DNA of 23,440 nt from Rhizophagus sp. LPA8_4_AMF (taxonomy: Eukaryota; Glomeromycota; Glomeromycetes; Glomerales; Glomeraceae): NCBI GenBank assembly GCA_021464525.1, contig JADRCO010001025.1, positions 1 through 23,440 on the forward strand, read 5' to 3'. Below are positions 11,519 to 19,370 of this stretch, in pieces (position 1 is the first letter of the stretch; the number at the start of each line of letters is the position of its first letter). The notes beneath the pieces were generated by a model that saw only the letters and a list, made by a program, of their open reading frames with translations, made no database searches and was not told the DNA's origin. Made by a program: the position numbers and the translations under genes.

Positions 11519-12422
11519 TCGTTATCACTTTTATAGAATCACTTACAATACAATTTAAAATACATACAATCATTTCATTTGAGATAGAATGATTTTTTAT
11601 CCATGAAGTGCACTCAATATCATTAGGTAATGATGCAATACTTTCTGTAATACCTAGAAATAATTCTGAAAAAGCACTATAATATAAAAAGCATTTATAT
11701 AGAATTTAATATTTTTTTTTTTAATTAATGAATTAATGAAAACCATCTAATTTAAAATATATGCCTGTGATATTCCGGTTCGACATTGATATGTTCTCCA
11801 ACAAAAGGTTCTTTGAGCCTCATTATCAAAGATTGTTTATTCGATAATATAGATTCTATATGATTATTGAAATCTGATAATACTTTAATTTTTTTTTCTA
11901 AAATAATAAAAAAAATTGAAAAGATCAATAAAAGATTTATTATATAATAAATTAATAATAATATTATTATTATTATATAAAAAAAACAAACCAATTTCAG
12001 ATTCTTTAACTAAATCGAAACTTTGTTTAGAATCTTTAAATTTTGTAAGAACTTCTTGAATCTTGAAAGTTGATGATTAAAAATATTATTATTTTAAAAA
12101 AAAATTTATATAATTTTATATAAACTTTATTTATAATTCTTACTTGTTGTATATTATCACAAAGATCAAGTATTTCACTTATCAATTCAATTAATTGTAT
12201 TGATGATGCCGTTTGTGAAGAAGGAAATGTAACTGGTCCCTATTTAATAACAAAAATTGTTTATTTATTTTTTTATTTTTTTTAAAAAAAAATAAATAAA
12301 AATTATAAATTTTATTAGTTTACAATCTTATATTCGATTTTTTTGACAATCTCCAAAACATTATTAAGCGATGGTGAATTATCTTGTGTATTACTTGAAT
12401 TATATTGCGTTGATGATGACAT
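11342..12422 (-). CDS. HAUS2: Augmin-like complex subunit HAUS2 homologue
   Basis: The six-exon minus-strand model is 12422-12324, 12239-12144, 12061-11992, 11897-11765, 11676-11547 and 11467-11342, giving 217 residues; human HAUS2 has 235. All phases agree. The diagnostic block is in exon 4: LSDFNNHIESILSNKQSL followed by RLKEPF and INVEPEYH. It parallels the conserved NNHLE, L-K-SL-RL-KP and A-YH pattern of HAUS2/CEP27. The remainder is predicted coiled-coil-like helix. Augmin recruits gamma-tubulin to existing spindle microtubules and so drives branching nucleation in mitosis. Five introns use GT-AG except one: after YH the only usable donor is AG|GCATAT, which makes a GC-AG intron, because the frame otherwise meets TAA a few codons later. 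A (TA)n microsatellite sits in the last intron. The protein begins with a Ser/Asn/Gln-rich tail. The family call rests on recalled conservation, not a search. Confidence 0.75.
11486..11515. repeat. (AT)n microsatellite in the last HAUS2 intron
   Basis: About 15 uninterrupted AT dinucleotides lie inside the intron at 11468-11546. This is a likely length-polymorphic site with no expected coding effect. Confidence 0.85.
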
Positions 12423-12678
12423 TTTTGCAAATTGATAAAATGAACGAAAGGAAGGCGAGTACAAAGTTTTTGCGCGTTAAAATCATTAAAATACCATCAA
12501 TTTTAACTCACGCGATGAATAATCATGCGACAAATAAATTTCATCACAGTTACCTATCCAAAAAAAAACTGGAATATGCAGATACTGTTACCCTTATCGT
12601 ATTACATGATTTTGATCATAAATTTTTTTTTCTCGAGATTAAAAAAATTTTGACTTCTTTTGGACCGAAAAAAAAAAA
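12423..12678. promoter_or_regulatory. Bidirectional promoter region shared by HAUS2 and PEX3
   Basis: HAUS2 (minus) and PEX3 (plus) start 256 bp apart, head to head, so both promoters must lie here or overlap the first exons. The region contains the CG-rich strings TTTTTGCGCG (12466-12475), one base away from an E2F-type TTTSGCGC core, and CACGCGA (12509-12515), which contains the ACGCG core of MBF-type cell-cycle boxes. Both are nearer to the mitotic gene HAUS2. The rest is AT-rich with T and A tracts, including 12 A next to the PEX3 start. The arrangement is seen; the regulator identities are inference. Confidence 0.5.
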
Positions 12679-14624
12679 ATGATTTCAGCTACTAAAAGAT
12701 TTCTTAAAAAACATCAGAGAAAATTTTTTGTCACTTTGGGTATTACAGGTGGAATATATTTTATTGGAAAATGGGTATCGTGGAAATTATTTGAAATGCA
12801 AGAAAGAGCTGCTGCAGACCGAACTGCTAGAGAAAAGTCTGTAATTTATTTACAATTTCTCTTATTTTATTTCGAGAAACCTTTTTTTTTATTGATATCA
12901 TAAATTTTCTCATTTTTTTTTTAGCATGAAGAAGAGATTTCATCAAAGACAAATTGATTGCACTTACACAGTATTATCACATATACAAACATTAGTACAT
13001 CAATTAATGGACGATTTAGATGTAGAATCAATTTTTGCAAATTTACAAAAAGCAAAACAAAACAACAAAGGGATAAGTAGTGATGCGACTACAAATACGG
13101 CGTCATCAAATACAGAGTCACCGAATACAGCAGTTAATGACAATGCTACGGCATCCATTGGTTCCATTGGTTCCATTGGTTCTACGTCAGTTGTTCTTGT
13201 TAATAAAGAAAATAATGAATCTACATCATCAACTCCTTCATCATCAGTTGTTTTAGTTGGTCGGCCAAATGAAAGTGACAATGAAATGGCAAAAGTTACA
13301 GAAACCACCACGCATAGTCAAGGAGAAAATAGTAATGGAAGTAATTCTAGTAACACGAGTCAAGAAATTGAAGTAAATTCTCCAATTAGTCCTGTTAATA
13401 ATTCTGAAGAAGCCGGCAAAATATCAAAGCAAAAACGTCTTGAATTATGGACCGAAATAAAATTCAAAAGTAAGTAAAATGAGCACATTCCAACATTCTA
13501 CACAGTCTTATCAATTAATCTTTTTGTATTTTAGGTTTCACAAGAACCATTGCAGCTGTGTATCTTGAAACACTTCTTACGTTAACCATTTTCATTCAAT
13601 TAAATCTTTTGGGAAGATATAATTATCTTTATTCTGTTTCTCTTACAGAACGTGATAAAGAACAATCGATTACAGTTCATAATGGATCACTATTGAGTCC
13701 CGTAACAGAGCAAAAATATTTGACTTTTATTGGATGGTTTTTGAACGTAGGATATAAAGAGATTGTTGCAAGAGTTAGCGCAGCTGTTGAATCATCTTTA
13801 TCAAGGTAAAATGATCACACATATATTATTTATATGTTATAAAAAAAATAATTTTAATTTGTATTTTTTATTAGTATGTCATTCAAAAACGAACTTTCAT
13901 ATCAAGAATTTGCATGGCTTATATCTGAAATTAGAACAAAGATTGAAGGAACTGATAATGATAGTCTTGCTCATAAGTACTTAATATTTAATTTTCTTCG
14001 CTCACGATCTCACTATATGTTTCCTAACCTTGAAAATATAAATTTTTAGATTTTTTAATGTAATGATGCCTGAAAATTTATCAGATGAAATACGAATATT
14101 GGATGAATGTGGGGGAGATAATTTAGATTCTTCTATTGATTCAAGTTTGAGAAAATTATTGGACGAAACTAAAGACTTTATACATAGGTATCTTGAAAAA
14201 ACTTATTTATACTTTGAAAATAACTTTACAGATATTAACGTAAAAAATTTTTTTTCATATAAAAGTCGGGATTTAGCCACAGTTCTTTCGGCGTGTCTTA
14301 ATTCAGCTTTTAATCTATTAAATCAGGACGTGCTTCCGAATTTTTTTTCTGAAGATGAATTAAGTGAAGGAAAAATTGAAAAGAATATAACACTTGTAAA
14401 ATTGTTGCCATTCATTACAAAAGAAGCTCATGTTGTCCTTAATGGTGCACCACCAAGATTTCTTGAGGTTTGTAAATTACTTGTATGTTACTTAATAAAA
14501 CTTTGAGATTAATAATGTAAATTATTTATTATAGGCGATTAAAGATTGTAAAGAATTGCAAGCACTCTCTGCAATTATTTACGCCTCATTCGATAATGAA
14601 CTGGGAATGAATTTACAAAATTAA
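12679..14624 (+). CDS. PEX3: Peroxisomal biogenesis factor 3 (peroxin PEX3)
   Basis: Six exons (12679-12836, 12925-13469, 13535-13805, 13875-13976, 14050-14467, 14535-14624) give 527 residues, longer than human PEX3 (373) or yeast (441). The N-terminus MISATKRFLKKHQRK, then a hydrophobic helix at about 16-33 and EMQERAAADRTA, is the PEX3 membrane anchor and basic flank. Exon 2 begins MKKRFHQRQIDCTYTVLSHI, matching the conserved segment after the anchor. Across the exon 2/3 junction RLELWTEIKFKSFTRTIAAVY and QLNLLGRYNYL match the family core, and the C-terminus LEAIKDCKELQALSAIIYAS fits too. PEX3 docks PEX19 and inserts peroxisomal membrane proteins. The extra length is a Ser/Asn/Thr-rich insertion at about residues 99-217, in a place where animal PEX3 has only a short linker; it includes a coding 9-base tandem (Gly-Ser-Ile repeats). 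Intron 1 uses a weak donor (AA|GTCTGT) but is needed to keep frame. AATAAA at 14731 is a likely polyadenylation signal. Confidence 0.9.
13157..13183 (+). repeat. Coding 9-bp tandem repeat in PEX3
   Basis: Three copies of ATTGGTTCC/T encode Ile-Gly-Ser units inside the disordered Ser/Asn/Thr-rich insertion. The unit length is a multiple of three, so copy-number change would keep the frame. Confidence 0.85.
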
Positions 14625-14730
14625 GTAAATAGATATTTAATTATTTATAATACACGTATAATATTGACAATTACAGTCGTATGTAATAGAAGTTTTCAAA
14701 TATACATAATGTTTATTTGTTAATATATGA

Positions 14731-14736
14731 AATAAA
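14731..14736 (+). terminator. Probable PEX3 polyadenylation signal
   Basis: AATAAA lies 106 bases after the PEX3 stop and is followed by an A-rich stretch. The converging BTB-BACK-TLDc gene stops only about 100 bases further on, so 3' ends of the two transcripts may lie close or overlap. Confidence 0.45.
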
Positions 14737-14836
14737 ATATTAACAAAAAAAAAAAAAAGGAGAAATATAATTTACTTTAAAAATACAATTTCGAGATATT
14801 AAAGTATTTAAAGTATTATAAATTACTTTAAATTAT

Positions 14837-16660
14837 TTAACTAATTTGAAATACTTCATAATCATCAATATAAAAAGTACCATGAATATCTCTAATCTTA
14901 TTCTCATAATATTCCGCTTTAGTATAACCAGTTCTTTTATTCAAAATACCACCAATTCTTAAATCACTACCACCACCAAATGAAATGTAACCAGTTTTTG
15001 AATTAAATACTGTTTTATCAATTAGTTCTCGTTTTAACCTACTCAATCTTGGTATAAGTGGAGGAGAGTTGTTATTAGAACTTGTAGAAGAAGAATTATT
15101 ATTATCACGAAAAGAAAATATAAAACTATTAATTGAATCAGGATGAGATTTATTTGAATTATTCCAACCAACTGGATTAAAACCACCTACCAATTCATTT
15201 GTACCAGAAATTTTTGCTATGATCATTATATTTAATTTATTATCTAATATTCTATGTAAATTATATAAATCAAAAGAATCTCGAGATGCTCTATATAATA
15301 AAGTAAATTTATAAGGTGGTTTAAGTAGAGAAGATGGATGACCATTGGTTGGAATTGCATATGAAGTTGTTAAAAATGTGGTGGTGGTAGGAGTTAAAGT
15401 GAATTGGGAAATAATAGAAGAAGATAATGGAGAGATATTATTATCCTTATGATCTAACCAATTAGTTATTACTTTTATATGATAATTTGTTATAATTTCA
15501 GAATTTAATCTACGCCTAGGAGGTTTTAAAGTAATAATTTTCTTTGGAAAATTATTATTATTACTAATTATATTATTATCATTATTATTATCATTATTAT
15601 TAAGTGTATAATATTTTATAGGATCTAGGTCATCAAAAGGTAAAGATTTAAAAGGAGGAGGGGGTAAAAGATTATTTGGGAAAGAATAAAAATGATCTTG
15701 TAATTGATCATAAAATTCATTATTAAATATTTCTTTAAATGGGAATATATATTTTATGAAATCAACTTTTAAAAATTCTATAAAACGAATTCTTGTTAAT
15801 AAATTTTTTAAAGTTTTACCCAATATATTAAATTCTTTTGTAGTCCAAGAACATCTATTAATTAAATAATCTATTAAATCTTTTAATTCCAAATTTAATA
15901 ACCATTCTTCATCATTATGATCATTATAATCATTCTGTAATGATAATAATGATAATTGATCATTTGATTGATAAATTCCCCATTTAATAATAAAATTCCA
16001 CATATCAATTTCATTAAATTTATTAAAATCATCCCTATCCAATAATTCCAATAAAATTTCTTCATATAAATAAAAGAAATTAATAGAATTAAATAATAAT
16101 ATAGGATTATTAATTATTAATTTTTCTATACAATAAGATTGAATATCTTTATATGATGAATGATTATAACTTAAATTTAATATTTGATGAATATTTTCTT
16201 GAATATATTTTGAATGATTTGTTATTAAATATTTTTGTATATAACCGATCAATTCTTCTATTGCCAATTCATCTGATGATATTAATAATATTATAATATC
16301 GGATGGTGATAAATGTTCTAAGGTTATACTACCATCATAAATATATTTTAAAATTATAGAGAAAGTTTTTGGGTAAATATTTGGATTTTTTAATATTATT
16401 TTATCATCATTATCCATTTTTACCCAATCGTGTGATAATGCTGTCTCAAAATATTTACACCGCGTTTTCAATATTATTGAATGTGCTTTAAATATTTTAA
16501 AATTTTCTTCTTCTTCATTATATAAGGTGAAAATTGATTTGATATTTCCATTTGATCTTTCTCGTTCTCCTATTTCTATAATTACATCGTAATCATTTGA
16601 TGTTTCTAATAATTTGGTATAATCAAGTGAAAGCTTTGTTGAAAAATATTCTGGTGCCAT
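14837..16660 (-). CDS. BTB-BACK-TLDc domain protein, intronless
   Basis: One uninterrupted 607-residue frame. The BTB/POZ domain spans about residues 20-125 (YDVIIEIG, FKAHSIILKTRCKYFETAL, then FSIILKYIYDGSI). A BACK-type helical region follows at about 130-235 (DELAIEELIGYIQKYL...LLELLDRDDF, then IDMWNFIIKWG). The C-terminal TLDc domain spans about 450-607 (FTLLYRASRDSF, LVGGFNPVGW, FIFSF, ISFGGGSDLRI, YYENKIRD, ending YIDDYEVFQIS). BTB domains dimerise and often bind Cullin-3; TLDc domains bind V-ATPase in several eukaryotes and are tied to oxidation resistance. This architecture is widely duplicated in glomeromycete fungi, where individual functions are unknown. Asn-rich runs at about 353-378 and 520-535 are coded by ATT/ATTATT repeats on the opposite strand. 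The gene lacks both introns found at equivalent places in the paralogue at 19371-21017. The first ATG gives a complete BTB domain. Confidence 0.9.
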   Translation of the reverse strand: MAPEYFSTKLSLDYTKLLETSNDYDVIIEIGERERSNGNIKSIFTLYNEEEENFKIFKAHSIILKTRCKYFETALSHDWVKMDNDDKIILKNPNIYPKTFSIILKYIYDGSITLEHLSPSDIIILLISSDELAIEELIGYIQKYLITNHSKYIQENIHQILNLSYNHSSYKDIQSYCIEKLIINNPILLFNSINFFYLYEEILLELLDRDDFNKFNEIDMWNFIIKWGIYQSNDQLSLLSLQNDYNDHNDEEWLLNLELKDLIDYLINRCSWTTKEFNILGKTLKNLLTRIRFIEFLKVDFIKYIFPFKEIFNNEFYDQLQDHFYSFPNNLLPPPPFKSLPFDDLDPIKYYTLNNNDNNNDNNIISNNNNFPKKIITLKPPRRRLNSEIITNYHIKVITNWLDHKDNNISPLSSSIISQFTLTPTTTTFLTTSYAIPTNGHPSSLLKPPYKFTLLYRASRDSFDLYNLHRILDNKLNIMIIAKISGTNELVGGFNPVGWNNSNKSHPDSINSFIFSFRDNNNSSSTSSNNNSPPLIPRLSRLKRELIDKTVFNSKTGYISFGGGSDLRIGGILNKRTGYTKAEYYENKIRDIHGTFYIDDYEVFQIS

Positions 16661-16702
16661 TATTTCTTTGAAAATATAAAAAAAGGTTTCGTTTTTCTCA
16701 AA

Positions 16703-16757
16703 AATATATATATATATATTTTTATTTTTATTTTTATTTTTATTTTTATTTTTTTTT
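16703..16757. repeat. (TA)n and (TTTTTA)n simple repeats
   Basis: A short TA dinucleotide run passes directly into about six tandem TTTTTA units and ends in a T run. It lies 43 bases upstream of the start of the minus-strand BTB gene, so it probably falls in its 5' UTR or core promoter. Confidence 0.8.
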
Positions 16758-16789
16758 AAGTAGAAGGTATAAAGTTATAATTGTCAAAC

Positions 16790-16812
16790 AAAAAAAAAAA
16801 AAAAAAAAAAAA
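16790..16812. repeat. 23-base A homopolymer
   Basis: An uninterrupted run of 23 A residues lies 130 bp upstream of the minus-strand BTB-BACK-TLDc start. Read on the coding strand it is poly-T, so it is not a retrocopy tail of that gene. Confidence 0.85.
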
Positions 16813-16816
16813 GACA

Positions 16817-16836
16817 ATCAAATTTGCAAATTTGAT
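16817..16836. promoter_or_regulatory. 20-bp perfect palindrome upstream of the BTB gene
   Basis: ATCAAATTTGCAAATTTGAT is its own reverse complement over all 20 bases and lies four bases from the 23-A run, about 157 bp upstream of the minus-strand start. It could be a dimeric factor site (it contains ATTTGCAAAT, an octamer-like core) or a small cruciform. Only the symmetry is seen. Confidence 0.4.
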
Positions 16837-17549
16837 GGGTTACAATAAAAATGCAGATTATTTATTTTTAATTTAACGTTGAAGTTACACCGAAGTTGAT
16901 TGGTTTTCTTTTTTAACTACTAATATAGCCTTTTAGTTGAGAAAAAGTCAAAAAAAAAATCCATAAATGGTCAAAAGAATTCGCGAAAGCCGTACCATGT
17001 GAATTATAAATTTTAAAAACGGATCAATCTAGAATAATGAATAAAACTATTAGATATATAATGTTTATAAACAATATAAATATTTGATTATATTTGAACG
17101 TATGAACAATCATATTTATTAAAACTTAATAAATTGTCATTATTTCTTACTTTCTCCCCCTCCCCCTTGAAGTCAATCCAAACGCAATACTGCATCATAT
17201 AATTAAAGTAATTTAAAGTAAGTATTAAATTTATAATAAAGATACAATGTTACGATATTTTATATAAGATTACCCCTCGAAATTTTCAGTGTTAATAATC
17301 ATGAAAAAAATAAAAATTTCGTTCTTATTAATGTGTTACATCTTTGAAATACAATTTAAAAATTTAAAAATAGAACATGTATATATATGTATATATATAT
17401 ACATATATATATTTATATATACCGTATTATTTTTATACTTACAAATTTACGAAAAAGCTACTAACGTATAATGTCGTCATACAAATCAAAGAGTTAAAGC
17501 ATATTATTATGCATGAACATATAAGTTAACTCATTTTCAAAACTTACCT

Positions 17550-17880
17550 ATGAGAAGACAAAGATCATATAGTAAAAAAGGTAAGTATTAATTTTCTTAA
17601 TTTATTAAACTTTCCTGAGTAATTGATGATATCTTGCGAAAAGCTTATAATCTTTAATTATCTGTTATTATATATTTGATAGATTAGTAATTATTCGTCA
17701 TTATTAACGGAAATTACTCTTTGTTTTAATTTAGGAAAGTATATATTCGGATATTTTGTTAAAAAAAGAATTAAATTTAGAGATGCCGAAGAAGAAAGAA
17801 AAATTATCTATGAAAGGAAGATTAATTACATATTTATATGCAACACATGTTGTTCTCGAACCATAATTTACTTAATTTGA
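17550..17880 (+). CDS. Possible small two-exon gene, unknown product
   Basis: A model with exons 17550-17580 and 17735-17880 gives 58 residues: a basic start MRRQRSYSKK, then GKYIFGYFVKKRIKFRDAEE, a charged helix-like stretch ERKIIYERK and a Cys-containing hydrophobic end. The donor GTAAGTATT is a perfect consensus, the acceptor is TTTAG after a pyrimidine-rich stretch, and the phases agree, which is the main support. The family is not recognised. The alternation of basic and acidic residues is less random than in the surrounding AT-rich frames. It may be chance, or the 5' part of a gene whose later exons were missed. Confidence 0.3.
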
Positions 17881-18070
17881 ATGACAAATAACGTACTGAT
17901 TTAGTATATTACTTATATTTATGTAAATGTCGTACAAATTAATACAGCTAATATGCAGTTCATTTGTTTGATTTTACTTTTTTTACCTTTGGGTGTACAA
18001 ATATTCATTGTTTCGTTGAGGTACAAAATTAAACATGGTGAAACATAATAAAGTTATGTTTTGAACTCTG

Positions 18071-18093
18071 TATATATATATATATATATATAT
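18071..18093. repeat. (TA)n microsatellite upstream of the KCTD-like gene
   Basis: A run of TA dinucleotides lies about 110 bp before the ATG at 18205, followed by a pyrimidine tract and TTTTTTATTACAG, which may be a 5' UTR splice acceptor. The rest of 17881-18204 is AT-rich and shows nothing else. Confidence 0.7.
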
Positions 18094-18204
18094 TATGTCC
18101 TTTTTTTTTTTATTTAAAACCCTGCTTTTTTTTTCAAAAAAATTTTTCTTTTCTTAAATTTTTTATTACAGAAAGTTATAAAATCAAATAATAGAACGAT
18201 AAAC

Positions 18205-19115
18205 ATGTCAAATAGAAAAAAAAATAGCAACGTTGCAGATTTGGGAAATAATTGTACTTCCACTGAACAAACTGTCGTATTAAACGTTGGTGGTATTAAG
18301 GTAAAAAGAAAAATGTAATAAAAAATTAATCTTGAAAATTTTTTAATCTGTTATTAAAAAAACAATGATTGTTTTTTTTTTCCTTATAGTATGAAACACG
18401 TAGGTCGACACTTGTGTCATATCCTGATACACTTTTAGGAACAATGTTCGCAGACCGTAATCTAGCATTACTTCATCCGAAAAATGAAAATGAATATTTT
18501 ATCGATCGTGATGGAAATCTATTTCGTTATGTAATGCAATATTATCGTACGGGAAAAATATATTTACCTTATAATCCATCTGACTTAAAAGATGTTTCTA
18601 CAAAATCATCATTGTCATCATCATACTTTCCTTCAATTTCTTTGGAAGAAATAGAGGCTGAATTGGATTATTTTCAAATTCCTTTTGAAAGACCATCAAA
18701 ACTTTCCTCTCTCTCTTTTACGATTAATCCTACTGTAGAAAAATTAGATCAATTTGTATACGCTTTACGTAATGTTATAAGAGAAGTTATGAGTATTTGC
18801 GAAACTGAAATTACGGTAACATTTAGTAAAAATGGTTGGCCTCCATTTATGAATTTGGGTCTTCCTTATAAGAAAGAAGCTATTATAGTAGAAGATATTG
18901 ATCTGTTGGTAAAACCTTTTGGTTGTGTTGGTTATACCTTTTTGAACAAGTATGGTACTGATATTGGTCAATACCTTAGAAGTGAGATTCCTGAATTAAG
19001 TTGGCAATTTGGTTATTCACAAAATAGAGAACAACTTAAATTACACATGAGCATTACTAATAGTATGAATGATCATGAAATTTTTAAAAATTCTTGTTTA
19101 TCTAATAAAAAATAA
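18205..19115 (+). CDS. KCTD-like BTB (potassium-channel T1-type) domain protein
   Basis: The exons are 18205-18300 and 18390-19115, giving 273 residues. The intron has donor GTAAAAAG and acceptor CCTTATAG in phase 0. The T1-type BTB domain begins at residue 23 with VVLNVGGIKYETRRSTLVSYPDTLLGTMF, the signature of KCTD and Kv tetramerisation domains. It continues with FIDRDGNLFRYVMQYYRTGKIYLP and EIEAELDYFQIP at about residues 76-135. The remaining half (about 140-260) holds a conserved-looking alpha/beta region with EITVTFSKNGWPPFMNLG and KYGTDIGQYLRSEIPELSW but no membrane helices, so it is not an ion channel. KCTD proteins commonly form oligomeric Cullin-3 adaptors. The intron splits the GG-K|YET motif, so an unspliced reading misses the domain start. 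The substrate is unknown. It lies between two BTB-BACK-TLDc genes but belongs to a different BTB class. Confidence 0.85.
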
Positions 19116-19240
19116 AAAAAAAAACAATTATTAATTTACAATTATTATAAATTCCCTTTTTGAAAATTCATTATTTTGCATCTGATGTAAATATTTTATA
19201 AATATTTCAAAAAAAACGCGCGAAGTAGATGATCAGTGAA

Positions 19241-19325
19241 TGATGTCATTATTAATTTATTACGTAATTGTATGACGTAACACCGTCTATTACACTATTA
19301 ACGGTAAAATGTTTTTAATTAGTAA
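19241..19325. promoter_or_regulatory. Cluster of bZIP/Yap-like sites before the BTB-BACK-TLDc gene
   Basis: Within 85 bp, ending 45 bases before the ATG at 19371, there are TGATGTCA (19241-19248), TTACGTAA (19260-19267), TGACGTAA (19273-19280) and TTAGTAA (19319-19325, the reverse of TTACTAA). These match ATF/CREB and Yap-type bZIP recognition elements. Two CG-containing palindromic sites 13 bp apart are unlikely in such AT-rich DNA. Whether they function is inference; Yap-type factors answer oxidative stress, the process linked to TLDc proteins. Confidence 0.4.
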
Positions 19326-19370
19326 TTCCATATATACTTCTTTCTCTATTTTTTTTTAATAATAATAATA

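Larger units (their letters stand above)
16661..17549. other. Spacer upstream of the intronless BTB-BACK-TLDc gene
   Basis: No gene could be supported. It holds a (TA)n run and an adjoining TTTTTA tandem (about 16703-16757), a 23-base A run (16790-16812), a 20-bp perfect palindrome (16817-16836), an inverted CCAAT box at 16899-16903 that reads correctly for the minus-strand gene, a C-rich patch CCCCCTCCCCC (about 17156-17166) and a TA-rich microsatellite at about 17377-17421. The 60-codon frame through that microsatellite is low-complexity and was not called. Confidence 0.5.

Noticed and set aside
12371..12682. Plus-strand frame of 103 codons before PEX3
   Set aside because: It overlaps HAUS2 exon 1 antisense and the divergent promoter, and its end is a poly-Lys read-through of the A run. 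PEX3 starts independently at 12679 with a proper anchor sequence.
13000..13311. Minus-strand frame of 103 codons inside PEX3
   Set aside because: It mirrors the low-complexity Ser/Asn/Thr insertion; its Val/Asp/Ser bias follows from the complement of that repeat-rich stretch.
14740..16812. Idea that the intronless BTB gene is a recent retrocopy
   Set aside because: The A runs near both ends have the wrong orientation or place for a retro-tail (poly-T on the coding strand upstream and downstream), and no flanking duplication was found; only intron loss is kept as a finding.
17289..17471. Plus-strand frame of 60 codons
   Set aside because: Its middle is Ile-Tyr repeats from a TA microsatellite; no splice or domain support.
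18205..19115. Interpretation of the T1-type BTB gene as a potassium channel
   Set aside because: No membrane helices or pore signature follow the tetramerisation domain.
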